From positions 51,493-115,492 of IMG/VR virus record IMGVR_UViG_3300035670_000055: DNA of 64,000 nucleotides; one strand, 5' to 3'. How positions within the stretch are numbered: the first letter of the stretch is position 1; each line of letters starts with the position of its first letter. This DNA comes from a virus. The translations under genes and the position numbers were made by a program. The notes under the pieces are model-generated. The model did no database searches. It had not been told where the DNA came from and saw only the letters and a program-made list of their open reading frames with translations. This document shows, in pieces, positions 8,093 through 16,586 of the stretch.

Positions 8093-8488
8093 TTACAAAA
8101 TCTCATCTGTTAAAGTTTTATCTTTTTCTAATTGTTCTAATTTATTATTTAGAATTTTTGTAGCTCCTATTATTCCAGATAATTCAGCTTCTTTTCTTGT
8201 TTTGTGTCTTGTGGGTTTTTCATCCTCCATATAAGAAAAGAATAAATTGTTATCTGGAATAATTTTTATAAATATTTTATTTTCATCAAATACATCAAAC
8301 ATCATTCTAGGATTAATATTAATTAATTCTACAAATGTTTTTTCTGCTAATGTATCTTCTATATATTGTTCTATTTGTTCTTTTGTTAATTCTGTTCCCT
8401 GGAAAGAATTTAACATCTGTTGTTTAAACCAATTTAATATAACTGGTTTTGCAAATTGTGATTCGTTTAATAATTCTACTGTATACAT
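8093..8488 (-). CDS. Hypothetical protein, 131 aa
   Basis: Unknown, acidic, mixed alpha/beta (YTVELLNESQFAKPVILNWFKQQML ... LEKDKTLTDEIL). I chose the ATG at 8488, one base after the stop of the upstream gene; an in-frame ATG at 8518 would add ten residues but overlap that gene by 29 bases. It directly precedes nrdJ. Confidence 0.5.
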   Translation of the reverse strand: MYTVELLNESQFAKPVILNWFKQQMLNSFQGTELTKEQIEQYIEDTLAEKTFVELININPRMMFDVFDENKIFIKIIPDNNLFFSYMEDEKPTRHKTRKEAELSGIIGATKILNNKLEQLEKDKTLTDEIL

Positions 8489-8489
8489 G

Positions 8490-8747
8490 CTATTTAATTT
8501 TTTTAATTCCATTGTCATCTAATGTTTCTAATAATTTACTACATTGTAATAATGTATCAATATGTTCTGAGTTGTTACTTTCTTCATCATTAAATTGGTC
8601 ATCTTCAGATAATCTTTCTATTACCCATTGTAATTTACAAAATAACACCTCAGGAACTTCCCAATATTTTCCTGTTTCTTCATCCTTCCAATTATCCCAA
8701 GATATTTCCTGAGATATTTCTTCTATTGCTTTTTTATAAAGATTCAT
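8490..8747 (-). CDS. Hypothetical acidic protein, 85 aa
   Basis: Not recognised. Rich in Glu, Asp, Trp and Leu, predicted helical; no metal-binding or membrane motif. Its start shares one base with the stop of the upstream gene (TAATG), indicating coupled translation. Confidence 0.5.
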   Translation of the reverse strand: MNLYKKAIEEISQEISWDNWKDEETGKYWEVPEVLFCKLQWVIERLSEDDQFNDEESNNSEHIDTLLQCSKLLETLDDNGIKKIK

Positions 8748-8950
8748 TATATTACTTCTTTTGTTAATTCTTTATATTTATTTTTCCACCAAGCATATTC
8801 ATATTCATATTCGTTAGCTTCATTTGGAAATTTTTTATTAAAATCGTTCATTAATAATTGATTTTTATGAGTTTCCATTCTCACATATTTAATTGCATCT
8901 TCTATTCCGAATTTTGCAATAATTTCATCTAAGATAAATTGATTAAACAT
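8747..8950 (-). CDS. Hypothetical protein, 67 aa
   Basis: A small helical charged protein (AIKYVRMETHKNQLLMNDFNKKF ... YEYAWWKNKYKELTKEV) without known motifs. It overlaps the genes on both sides by short stretches, as is usual in this tightly packed operon. Confidence 0.5.
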   Translation of the reverse strand: MFNQFILDEIIAKFGIEDAIKYVRMETHKNQLLMNDFNKKFPNEANEYEYEYAWWKNKYKELTKEVI

Positions 8951-9486
8951 ATTATTTTATTATTTAAGGTTTCTGATTCTTCTTTAAATTTATACAAAAG
9001 TTCATATTCTTCTTTAAACTGTACATCTAATATTTCTTCCCAATATTTTAATAAATCTTCTGTTTTATTGAATATTCTATATTGTAAAGAAACTTCTTCT
9101 TTGTTATAACCTTTTATAGATATAATAAGTTTTTCAGGAAATAATTTTTGAAATTCTTTAGATGTTTTTGAATATTTTCCTTGTTTAATTAATTCAAAAT
9201 CATTTTTAAAATTGTTATCTAATTGATATACTAAAACTATGTGTTTATTATCATAATTATAATCATCAATTAATTCTTGTGTTCTTTCATATTCTGAATC
9301 TACAAACTCTCTAAATATATCAATATTTTCAGGTTTAAATAAAAGATATACAGCATTTTCATACTGTACATCTCTATTTAAATCCTTTATATAACCATTT
9401 ATAAAATTATTTTTTTCTAATTGTTCTTTAGGAATCTTCAATGTAGGAACCATAAATATGGAAGTAATTGTCTTCTCTAATTTCAT
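8929..9486 (-). CDS. Hypothetical protein, 185 aa
   Basis: Unknown. An alpha/beta protein with segments such as NAVYLLFKPENIDIFREFVDSEYERTQEL and HIVLVYQLDNNFKNDFELIKQGKYSKTSKEF. The pattern suggests one globular domain, but no catalytic signature is seen. It overlaps the nuclease gene upstream by four bases (ATGA), so the two are probably made together. Confidence 0.5.
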   Translation of the reverse strand: MKLEKTITSIFMVPTLKIPKEQLEKNNFINGYIKDLNRDVQYENAVYLLFKPENIDIFREFVDSEYERTQELIDDYNYDNKHIVLVYQLDNNFKNDFELIKQGKYSKTSKEFQKLFPEKLIISIKGYNKEEVSLQYRIFNKTEDLLKYWEEILDVQFKEEYELLYKFKEESETLNNKIICLINLS

Positions 9487-10550
9487 ACAGATTTAATATT
9501 TACTATTCCTTTTTTTAAATAATTACTTTTTGATATATTCCAGATATTCATGTCCATAGCCCATTTTAATTCATCAATTAAATATTTTACACCTGGATAA
9601 GTTTTTCCTTTATGAACAAACCCTTCATAAGCATCTTTCATATCTTCATCAGAAAGTGTATATACCAATGGATTATAATAATTTGTGCTATCACAAACAA
9701 TAAATTGTAAAGGCTTCACTGTATATCCATATAATTCACTATTTTCATCTAACGTTAAATGTTTTGTAGCATAATAATATAGATAAGCTTGGATATATGC
9801 TCTTCTATATAAATAGTATTCTTCATAGAAATTTTCTACAGACCATGTACATTTTAAATCATAAGGTTGAATTATTTTTTCTTGATGGTCTACAATTACT
9901 TTATCCATCATTGACTTAAATAAATGACCATCAACTTCATATGCTTCCACTTGAAGCTGATCATATACACTATATCTGGAACTATTTACAAGATTAACAA
10001 TATCTTTTGTGGCAAAATTATTTCTTAATTCTGATACAATATTTTCAGCATGTGTTACATCTTGAGAAGTTACAACAGTGAGATTATTTGCTCTCACCTT
10101 TCTAATTTCATTATAATAAATTTCTGCATCAGAACCTATGAACTTTTTTATTATATTTTCATAACTTCCATTTCCTTTTCCACTATATCCACAATCTGCA
10201 AAAGCAGCTTTAGAAATTTCTTCAAATGTTTTTGTAACATTCCCAAATTCATCTGTAGCATCTATAGTTTCTCTATATAAATTTTCTACAAAAGTTACCA
10301 TATTTCCTGTAGGAGAAGTAGCACAAGCAGACATGTAAAATCTTTTATCAAATTCATCTTCTTCCATTAATATAGTTTCTACAAGTCTTCCCATAATAGC
10401 AGCTTGAGAATCTTTATCTTCTACATTCTTTCCTAAATAATATTTATTATAATATTTCTTCCTGTCCATTGAAAATTCTTTCAATGAACTAGAACTGTCT
10501 AATAATATTGCTCTATAAACAGCTTCTGTTTTTGCTTGTCCTTTAATCAT
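9483..10550 (-). CDS. PD-(D/E)XK nuclease (RecE/Cas4-like)
   Basis: 355 residues. The N-terminal part has AAIMGRLVETILMEEDEFD, the helix with the conserved G-x-x-V/H-E. The core has LFKSMMDKVIVDHQEKIIQPYDLKCT with the D...(D)xK catalytic residues, followed by the R-x-x-Y-I-Q-A-Y-L-Y-Y helix typical of RecB/Cas4/RecE-type nucleases. Likely a DNA exonuclease that prepares ends for the phage RecA. It belongs to the operon running through ThyX to nrdJ. Its ATG lies just inside the end of a -1 frame extension of the previous gene. Confidence 0.75.
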   Translation of the reverse strand: MIKGQAKTEAVYRAILLDSSSSLKEFSMDRKKYYNKYYLGKNVEDKDSQAAIMGRLVETILMEEDEFDKRFYMSACATSPTGNMVTFVENLYRETIDATDEFGNVTKTFEEISKAAFADCGYSGKGNGSYENIIKKFIGSDAEIYYNEIRKVRANNLTVVTSQDVTHAENIVSELRNNFATKDIVNLVNSSRYSVYDQLQVEAYEVDGHLFKSMMDKVIVDHQEKIIQPYDLKCTWSVENFYEEYYLYRRAYIQAYLYYYATKHLTLDENSELYGYTVKPLQFIVCDSTNYYNPLVYTLSDEDMKDAYEGFVHKGKTYPGVKYLIDELKWAMDMNIWNISKSNYLKKGIVNIKSV

Positions 10551-10677
10551 TTTTATTATATTTAATTAACACATTTTCTGAAATTGCTAAATTAACTAAA
10601 TTTTTAATAATTTTAAATACTCCTTCTACATAAAGATTTTTATCAACCAACTCTTGTTTACAATCTTGTTCTATTAT
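10543..10677 (-). CDS. -1 frame extension of the 64-aa gene (candidate programmed frameshift)
   Basis: A 45-codon open frame without a start codon encodes a normal-looking 44-residue stretch (IIEQDCKQELVDKNLYVEGV ... NVLIKYNKND). It is entered exactly by a -1 slip on the heptamer A-AAA-AAA at the end of the preceding 64-aa gene, whose own stop follows at once. Its stop overlaps the start of the nuclease gene, giving normal operon spacing only if this stretch is translated. A base-count error in the A7 run or true gene decay are alternatives. Confidence 0.5.
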   Translation of the reverse strand: MIEQDCKQELVDKNLYVEGVFKIIKNLVNLAISENVLIKYNKND

Positions 10678-10868
10678 TTTTTTATTATTAAAAATAAAAA
10701 ATCAAGATTGTCCCAAAAACAAAATTCTTTATTTGATACATTAACACTTGTTATCTCAATATATCCAATATTATCATTAGAGTTTGAAAAATCATCTAAA
10801 TCTACTGATAACTTTATGTTTATATTTTCAATATCTACATCATAAACTTTACTTCTATATATTTTCAT
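10674..10868 (-). CDS. Hypothetical protein, 64 aa (zero-frame product)
   Basis: Unknown beta-rich protein (KIYRSKVYDVDIENINIKLSVDLDDF...IGYIEITSVNVSNKEF). It ends at a TAA immediately after a run of seven A. With a -1 frameshift there the product would be 108 residues. An open frame on the plus strand in the same place is a shadow: the neighbouring genes are all on the minus strand. Confidence 0.5.
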   Translation of the reverse strand: MKIYRSKVYDVDIENINIKLSVDLDDFSNSNDNIGYIEITSVNVSNKEFCFWDNLDFLFLIIKK

Positions 10869-10886
10869 AATCTTTAATATTATAAT

Positions 10887-11159
10887 TTAATTAAAAGTTG
10901 AAAAATCGTTTGTGAATAATAATTGATCTTCTTTACCACAAATTTCTTCTCTTATAGAAACATAAAATGGTTCTGTTGAAGTATCATTATCTTCATAGAT
11001 TTTTATATCTTTTTTGTCCCACTCACTTTCAGGAATTTCTTCAATTTTATAATCATTGAAAACTCCTATTTCTTCAGATAAAAATGTAATAGCATCTTCT
11101 ATGTTTTCAGCATAAATTGCATAAAAATAATTTTCAATTGTAATTTTAAATACTTTCAT
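10887..11159 (-). CDS. Hypothetical protein, 90 aa
   Basis: Starts with KVFKITIENYFYAIYAENIEDAITFLSEEIG, a strand-strand-helix pattern seen in small phage proteins of unknown function. Acidic, no Cys pairs. It overlaps the previous gene by 14 bases. Confidence 0.5.
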   Translation of the reverse strand: MKVFKITIENYFYAIYAENIEDAITFLSEEIGVFNDYKIEEIPESEWDKKDIKIYEDNDTSTEPFYVSIREEICGKEDQLLFTNDFSTFN

Positions 11160-11451
11160 AATTTCTAATATTTATTAATTTACCATCCCAAGGAATATTA
11201 TTTAAATATAATTGTCCTTTCTTAGTTCCTAACCTAACTTCAGTTAAACCATTTAATCTGTTTCTAGTAGTTACACTATTCCAGCCTGCTGTAGTGATAA
11301 ATAACTCATTAACTTCATCTAACGTTGCGATTACATTATTAAATAATTTTAGATAAGTTTTTCCTTCTTTATTTTCTACAATCATATTAGATTTTTTAAA
11401 AGGCTTCCTATTATAGAAAGCCTTTATTGATTCTTTTGTTATTTTTCTCAT
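11146..11451 (-). CDS. DUF8033-like phage protein, 101 aa
   Basis: Contains TAGWNSVTTRNRLNGL followed by a short beta hairpin and YLNNIPWDG, which I associate with the DUF8033 type of phage protein. Function unknown. It shares one base (TAATG) with the upstream gene. Confidence 0.55.
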   Translation of the reverse strand: MRKITKESIKAFYNRKPFKKSNMIVENKEGKTYLKLFNNVIATLDEVNELFITTAGWNSVTTRNRLNGLTEVRLGTKKGQLYLNNIPWDGKLINIRNYESI

Positions 11452-11633
11452 TATTCTATTTTAAGATTTAATTTATCTACAATCATATAATGACAATCTG
11501 AATGGAGAATTAAATTTCCATCTCCATCTGTCATATCTTCTGCACAATCCCAAATATTTTCATCATAATCTTTTATTAACACTTCTCCTGTAGAATAATA
11601 TAAAATAATTATTTTTTTAATATTTTCGTTCAT
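11451..11633 (-). CDS. Hypothetical protein, 60 aa
   Basis: I take the ATG at 11633 (MNENIKKIIILYYSTGEVLI), five bases after the thyX stop. A longer frame reaching 11729 would run inside thyX. It has a beta-rich N-terminus and a Cys/Asp/His-containing C-terminal half (DCAEDMTDGDGNLILHSDCHYMI). No known family. Confidence 0.5.
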   Translation of the reverse strand: MNENIKKIIILYYSTGEVLIKDYDENIWDCAEDMTDGDGNLILHSDCHYMIVDKLNLKIE

Positions 11634-11637
11634 AATT

Positions 11638-12756
11638 TTATAATTCAATTTTGTTATCAATAAAATACCTGTAAGGAATGAATCCTTTAAAATTGTTACA
11701 CCATCCTTTTTCCCCACTGTCATCTTCAATAAACCAATATTGATTCTCTGTATTGTCCATCAATGTAACTTCATGTTTACCTTTTCTAAAAGATTCATAT
11801 TCTTCATCACTCATAGCTCTTGCACAATGTTCCATAGGTGAAGAGTGAGGTGGATCATAAGCAATTAATTTATCATGCAATTCAATCCATTTTTCATAAG
11901 ATTTTACTGCTTCTCCACCAACAATAGTATAAGAAGTATGTGCTGACATTGCTGTAGAAATTTTTATAAATTCATCAACAGGTATTTCTGTCTCAGGAAC
12001 ATACCCCTTATTTTTAATATATAAATTTATTATTTCAATTGCAAAAGGAATATGCCATTCTCCAGGTTTTAACTGTATAGGTGTACTTTCATTCATAGCA
12101 TCATAAATCTCTTCAGCAAGAGCCATCATGTGAATTTCTGCTTGACCTTTGTTTATTTGTAACCATTTTAAATCTAATTCTTTCTTTGGAAGACCTGTTA
12201 ATTTTCTTTCGTTAAAAGAATCTATAAATTCTTTCCTGCTTTTATATGATATATTTTCTTGTGTTATATCTATATATTGAGGACATCTCAAATGAAAAAA
12301 ATTATTCCATCCTTCTTTACTACCTGTAATTAACATAGTAGTCCACATGAAAGGTTCAAGAAGTCTATTTGCTAATTGTTTAGTTATTAAAGAATCTTCA
12401 TATAAATGTTTAGCTTGTTCCACAGCAAAATCTCTCGCTCTTAACCAATTTCTTTCTGCTCTGGCTTTATAATTTATATCTCCAACATTACCTTCTCCTG
12501 TATGGTATTCGTTTCCTTGCATTCCTGAATGATGTTTTTGCCAAGCAATAGGAATAAAAGGATTGTTTTGTACAGCTTCTACCATTTTTTTAAATGGAAT
12601 TGCTCTTGATGATGAAGTATTTTTAGAAAGCATTCTATGAGTATTAATTTCTGCAAGGATAATTCTTGGGAAAGTAATAAGTAAAGAAGTAAGTCTATTA
12701 CCTCTTGAATCTAAGGAATCTGCTACTACTTCTGCAGATATTTTGGTTTTATTCAT
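11638..12756 (-). CDS. thyX: FAD-dependent thymidylate synthase ThyX
   Basis: 372 residues, longer than the usual 220-260. The ThyX signature appears as THRMLSKNTSSSR (residues 39-51), and the second half of the active site as RLLEPFMWTTMLITGSKEGWNNFFHLRCP. The enzyme methylates dUMP to dTMP using methylene-tetrahydrofolate and FAD. Together with dUTPase, NrdJ and the dNMP kinase it supplies dTTP for an AT-rich genome. The extra length is C-terminal (residues about 230-372), ending in a Trp-rich segment. The upstream neighbour is a decayed homing endonuclease. Confidence 0.88.
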   Translation of the reverse strand: MNKTKISAEVVADSLDSRGNRLTSLLITFPRIILAEINTHRMLSKNTSSSRAIPFKKMVEAVQNNPFIPIAWQKHHSGMQGNEYHTGEGNVGDINYKARAERNWLRARDFAVEQAKHLYEDSLITKQLANRLLEPFMWTTMLITGSKEGWNNFFHLRCPQYIDITQENISYKSRKEFIDSFNERKLTGLPKKELDLKWLQINKGQAEIHMMALAEEIYDAMNESTPIQLKPGEWHIPFAIEIINLYIKNKGYVPETEIPVDEFIKISTAMSAHTSYTIVGGEAVKSYEKWIELHDKLIAYDPPHSSPMEHCARAMSDEEYESFRKGKHEVTLMDNTENQYWFIEDDSGEKGWCNNFKGFIPYRYFIDNKIEL

Positions 12757-12761
12757 TATTT

Positions 12762-13445
12762 TTAAATTTCTAATATGTTACCATTACTTGTTAATGTTTT
12801 TATTTTATTAATTTTATCAATTTTTCTCTGTAACCCTACATTTAAAGAATTACCTAAAAAATTAATAAAAATATTACAATCTTTTTTTGACGACATTCTT
12901 AATACAGAATAGGAATTAACAGAATTTACTTTTTTTATTTTATAATTTATATTTAAGCTATTAAATAAATTATCAATTCCAAAATAATTCTGATTAACTG
13001 ATGAAGATAAACTTATTTGTCTTATCGACCTTTTTTCATTTATATAATAACAACCATCTCCATCAAATAATCCTTTAATGAAAAAATTAATAGTTTTTTC
13101 ATTAAAGTTAGATAGTATTTTATTAAATCCTTTTTCTTTCCTATTTAAAAAGTCATTTTCTATTAAAAATGAAATAAAATTTTTATCAGAATAACCAAAA
13201 GTAGCTTGTGGTTGTCTATTATTTCTTTGTCTTTTAGTTGAAAAAAGATGTATTCCTATATTATTGAATAAATAATATATTTCATTAAAATCTTTTTCAG
13301 TTATTTCAGTATTTACTCTTTCATGCTTCCCATCTCTACAATTTAAATATCCATCAGCCCATATAAAACCTAATACGTACGCTGTATTTGTACAATTTTT
13401 ATTAAAAGTAAATCAGATTTTCTTATAGTTATTTTTTTAATTATG
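12762..13445 (-). pseudogene. Decayed LAGLIDADG homing endonuclease
   Basis: An open frame of 217 codons (13412-12762) has no start codon and encodes TAYVLGFIWADGYL and, about 100 residues later, NFFIKGLFDGDGCYYI, the two LAGLIDADG motifs of a monomeric homing endonuclease. The expected N-terminus (ITIRKSD) lies in another frame at about 13415-13440 and is cut off by a TGA at 13415-13413. The only late ATG gives a fragment. This explains the 726-bp stretch between thyX and the phosphoesterase gene. Confidence 0.8.
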
Positions 13446-13482
13446 TAAAGGTACGAATAAAAATGAGAAACCCTAATTTAAA

Positions 13483-14181
13483 TCAATATATTTTAACATT
13501 TTGATTGTCATCAATTTCAAAAATATTTCCATTTGAATATAATTTTCCAAATTCTCCGTCTTTAACTACAGTTCCATTTGAAAAATAAATATTATTTTGA
13601 TACAAAACTCCATTATTTTGAATATCTTTGTTTGAATGAATATGACCGAAGCATACTAATTTTGGTTTTAATTCTTTCACCATATTTAATAAACTTTTAT
13701 CGCCACATTGGTCTATTTCTCTATTTCTATTATATGATTTGTCAAGAATACCTTTAGGTGGACCATGTGTAACAAGAATATCTGCATAAATTGGTTTTAC
13801 TTCTCTCCAATATCTATTAAGCTTTTCTGGAGTTTTCATAAAAGCCCAATTACCATATTTAGGAACATAAGGATTTCCATAAATATATAATCCTTCTATT
13901 TCTACAATATCATCTTCCAGATATATAATTCCTGCTTCTTCAAAATCTTTTTTTGTGACAAGTCTTTTTTCTATTGATGTATCATGATTTCCTGCTACAT
14001 AAATCTTATATTTAACAGGAATATTCTTATACCATTCTATAAATTGTCTTACTTCATTTTCATTCAAATAAGGATTTATATTATTGCTACAATCTCCAGA
14101 ATGAATAATCATATCTATGCCTGGAGGAATTTCTAATTGTTCGTGATAACCATGTGTATCACTTATATGTAAAAATATCAT
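13483..14181 (-). CDS. Calcineurin-like metallophosphoesterase
   Basis: 232 residues with the full motif set: D-T-H (SDTHGYH, residues 7-13), HSGD, AGNHDTS, THGPP and FGHIHS. These ligate two metal ions in phosphodiesterases of the calcineurin fold. It resembles the small MPPED-like enzymes that cleave cyclic nucleotides or other phosphodiesters. A role in destroying a nucleotide signal or in nucleic acid processing is possible but not shown. The start ATG lies one base after the stop of the upstream gene. Confidence 0.8.
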   Translation of the reverse strand: MIFLHISDTHGYHEQLEIPPGIDMIIHSGDCSNNINPYLNENEVRQFIEWYKNIPVKYKIYVAGNHDTSIEKRLVTKKDFEEAGIIYLEDDIVEIEGLYIYGNPYVPKYGNWAFMKTPEKLNRYWREVKPIYADILVTHGPPKGILDKSYNRNREIDQCGDKSLLNMVKELKPKLVCFGHIHSNKDIQNNGVLYQNNIYFSNGTVVKDGEFGKLYSNGNIFEIDDNQNVKIY

Positions 14182-14182
14182 A

Positions 14183-14518
14183 TTAATTAAAAAATTTTTT
14201 TATAAATTCAAATTTAAAATCTACCACTTCATCTAAATCTTTAGACTGAAATATATGAATATTTCTATTTTTTATTATTAAAGTAAACATAAATGCTTTA
14301 TCTCTTCTATTTATACTTATTCCTTTTGGTAAAAACTGTGTATTTTTAGAAAAGAAATTAAAGTTTAATTCATTTATATAATTATCTGCTTCATTTTTTT
14401 CTTTGAAGTATTTTACATTTTCTTTTTCTTGAGTAAAAGGATTCCAAAAATAACAATAATATATATTTTGCTGTTTATTAAATGTTACTCCTCCATATTT
14501 TGTATTTTTTGTTTTCAT
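14183..14518 (-). CDS. AP2-like DNA-binding protein, 111 aa
   Basis: Two similar halves: KYGGVTFNKQQNIYYCYFW ... KYFKEKNEADNYINEL and KGISINRRDKAFMFTLIIK ... DLDEVVDFKFEF. The pattern of three strands followed by a helix, each starting G-G/K-V/I, fits tandem AP2-like DNA-binding domains common beside phage homing endonucleases. It overlaps the dNMP kinase gene by four bases. Confidence 0.45.
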   Translation of the reverse strand: MKTKNTKYGGVTFNKQQNIYYCYFWNPFTQEKENVKYFKEKNEADNYINELNFNFFSKNTQFLPKGISINRRDKAFMFTLIIKNRNIHIFQSKDLDEVVDFKFEFIKKFFN

Positions 14519-15321
14519 ATTAATTTTTCTTTAATTAAAATTTCTCTAACTTTTTTAATAAGTGATTCAATATCAGAATCATTGTCCACGACATAATCAA
14601 ATTCTGATTTATCAAGGGCAGTTTCTGAATAGTGCTCTCCTGATTTACTAACTGGACAACTCATTTTATGATAACCACTTCCTCCACATATATCACATGG
14701 TCTATTAACTCTAATAGTAATACCACTTTTTTTCTTTACAGCTTCTAATTCATTAGGAAATCTCATATCTGTAATAATCCAATTAGGATATTTAGATTCT
14801 ACTTCACACATAGTTTTAAATCCTTCACTTTGTTTATGTGAGGTATTACATAAACAATTACCAATACCATTTACCCATGCTTGTGTATAATGTTCACATA
14901 AATTAGGTGAAGGTTTATACTCACTCATTAAACTATTAACCCAAATTTCAGGATGTAATTGATTTCTGAATAAATTTGTCCCAATAAATTGTAATAAAAA
15001 CCTTGGTGTAGGTTTTATTAATTCTAATCCTTCATATGATTTTAATTCTTTTTTTGTAGTAGTTAAATAATCAAGAATAATTGGTGAATATCCTCCATCT
15101 CGTTCCATATACCAATACCACCATTCTTCTCCTAATTCTTTAGATTTAAAACTTTCGTTTTCTAATTGCTCTCTAGTACAACCTATAAGTATACAAATTA
15201 TATCTTTTAATTTATCTGCAAAACATTTTTCTTCATATTTATTATTTGTTAATTGATTAATTATTTTTGCAATAGCATTTTTACCACTTTGTTTTTTCCC
15301 ACTAATCGCCAGTATACTCAT
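14515..15321 (-). CDS. Deoxynucleoside monophosphate kinase
   Basis: 268 residues. P-loop LAISGKKQSGKN at the N-terminus, then CFADKLKDII, a WGT/IGT-type segment (LLQFIGTNLFR...HPEIWVNSL), and WIITDMRFPNELEAVK, as in the T4 gp1 type of dNMP kinase. It phosphorylates dNMPs to dNDPs. A cysteine-rich insert (CDICGGSGYHKMSC) follows IRVNRP and probably binds zinc. It ends with the usual DYVVDND...LIKKVREIL. Confidence 0.8.
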   Translation of the reverse strand: MSILAISGKKQSGKNAIAKIINQLTNNKYEEKCFADKLKDIICILIGCTREQLENESFKSKELGEEWWYWYMERDGGYSPIILDYLTTTKKELKSYEGLELIKPTPRFLLQFIGTNLFRNQLHPEIWVNSLMSEYKPSPNLCEHYTQAWVNGIGNCLCNTSHKQSEGFKTMCEVESKYPNWIITDMRFPNELEAVKKKSGITIRVNRPCDICGGSGYHKMSCPVSKSGEHYSETALDKSEFDYVVDNDSDIESLIKKVREILIKEKLI

Positions 15322-15323
15322 AT

Positions 15324-15635
15324 TTATTCTGCATTATCTATTAACCATTGTAAAGCTTTTTTCCAATCTTTTTGATGAAATACTTCTATTTTCCATCCTA
15401 AATCCAAGTAACGTTCTACGACACTTTTAATTGATTTAAAACTATTATAACTATTACTTTGTGTAAATAAATCATTTATTGAAGTAAATTTAAAATTTCG
15501 TGTATCAAATTTTTCATTTGTTAATATAATAGGTTTTTTTCTATAGTTATGTCCTACTATTAAATGTTTATTAGTTATTTTATTAGTTAAAATAACATTT
15601 CTATCATTGTCTGTTTTTTCAAAAACTGGTTTCAT
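15324..15635 (-). CDS. Hypothetical protein, 103 aa
   Basis: Unknown. Basic, beta-rich first half, then a helical end with FKSIKSVVERYLDLGWKIEVFHQKDWKKALQWLID. It lies two bases downstream of a small gene and two bases upstream of the dNMP kinase gene. Confidence 0.5.
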   Translation of the reverse strand: MKPVFEKTDNDRNVILTNKITNKHLIVGHNYRKKPIILTNEKFDTRNFKFTSINDLFTQSNSYNSFKSIKSVVERYLDLGWKIEVFHQKDWKKALQWLIDNAE

Positions 15636-15637
15636 AT

Positions 15638-15793
15638 TTAATTTATTTTTATTCTTTTACTAAATTTATTTGTTGCAACATATTCATTAAAATAACAATC
15701 TGTCCAATAATATAATAATTCTTTTTTTATTGGATCATATATTACTATTCCAGATTTAACCATTGTTAATCTACTTATTATATTTTTTATCAT
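15638..15793 (-). CDS. Small hypothetical protein, 51 aa
   Basis: An open frame (MIKNIISRLTMVKSGIVIYD ... DCYFNEYVATNKFSKRIKIN) exactly fills the space between two genes. Its ATG overlaps the TGA of the upstream small gene (TGATG), and its stop is two bases before the next start. Such packing supports a real gene. Function unknown. Confidence 0.5.
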   Translation of the reverse strand: MIKNIISRLTMVKSGIVIYDPIKKELLYYWTDCYFNEYVATNKFSKRIKIN

Positions 15794-15936
15794 CAATTAT
15801 AAATTTTATGTACAACTCTTAATAATTTTCTTGTTTTCTTTCTACCAAACTTTTTTACTAAACATTTTATTGATATTGTTGTATTATCAATATAATCTTT
15901 TAATAATTCTGTTTCTTCTTTATTTAATATCACCAT
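15793..15936 (-). CDS. Small basic protein, 47 aa
   Basis: MVILNKEETELLKDYIDN ... SIKCLVKKFGRKKTRKLLR is a short helical basic protein of the size of a small helix-turn-helix regulator, though no clear HTH is proven. It is coupled to the next small gene by TGATG. Confidence 0.5.
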   Translation of the reverse strand: MVILNKEETELLKDYIDNTTISIKCLVKKFGRKKTRKLLRVVHKIYN

Positions 15937-15992
15937 TTCTTTTTATTTTTAATTGTTCTTTTTCTTGTTTAGTTTATAAATTTAAAATTTAA

Positions 15993-16586
15993 TTATTCTT
16001 TAGAACGTATTTTTTGAGCAAGAGTACATCTTCTTAATCCAAAATGACTAGCTGCTTTTGTAATAGATTTAAAAATCTCGTTAGAAGGAATATGTAAAAC
16101 TTTTAGTGGTTTATTATCATGATTTTTTCCTAAGTTCTTTCCTGTTTTAGAAGCACTAATTTTTAATCCAACTTCTTTAGGTACAACTTTACCTAATTGA
16201 GCTAAACTTATTTTCTTTTTAGTTTCTTCTGAATGTTTTTTACCTTTCATAAATTCTGACTGTTTTAACTTTGCCTCTTCTGTTTGTTTATAACCAAATG
16301 TTCCTTCTCCACCGTCTGTAATATTAGCAAGACATCCTGTCTTATTTTTAATCTTACCATAATGTGCTATTAATTCTATTTCTTTTTCTTTTATAAAGTT
16401 AATATCTTGAGACTCATAAAGAATTTCATATTTGAAAGGTGTTTTTGAGACAATATTTTTCCATATAGAATTTCTTTTGTCTTTTTGAGCAGCTCTTTTG
16501 TATTTATGTTTTTTATTATGTCTAGATATTCCTATATAAAATACAGAATTTGTATCTAATCTGATATGTTGATAAATGTAGTACAT
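15993..16586 (-). CDS. GIY-YIG homing endonuclease with NUMOD repeats
   Basis: 197 residues. The nuclease core begins MYYIYQHI...NSVFYIGISRHNKK (GIY...YIG) with a downstream conserved E in KEKEIELIAHYG and the NITDGGEGT motif. After it come NUMOD3-type repeats (KGKKHSEETKKKISLAQLGK, GLKISASKTGKN) and a NUMOD1-like KPLKVLHIPSNEIFKSITKAASHFGL. It is a free-standing selfish gene or intron-type endonuclease. It has its own leader: TACTTTTAC about 25 bases before the start resembles the -7 box. Confidence 0.85.
   Translation of the reverse strand: MYYIYQHIRLDTNSVFYIGISRHNKKHKYKRAAQKDKRNSIWKNIVSKTPFKYEILYESQDINFIKEKEIELIAHYGKIKNKTGCLANITDGGEGTFGYKQTEEAKLKQSEFMKGKKHSEETKKKISLAQLGKVVPKEVGLKISASKTGKNLGKNHDNKPLKVLHIPSNEIFKSITKAASHFGLRRCTLAQKIRSKE

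Noticed and set aside
8247-8712. Plus-strand frames over the 131-aa and 85-aa genes
   Set aside because: Low-complexity Ser/Asn/Ile composition typical of antisense reading of AT-rich genes.
10654-10845. Plus-strand 63-aa frame opposite the frameshift candidate
   Set aside because: All genes around are on the minus strand, and the minus frame has better composition and operon fit.
11451-11729. Longer 92-aa version of the gene downstream of thyX
   Set aside because: It would overlap thyX by 92 bases; the ATG at 11633 gives normal spacing.
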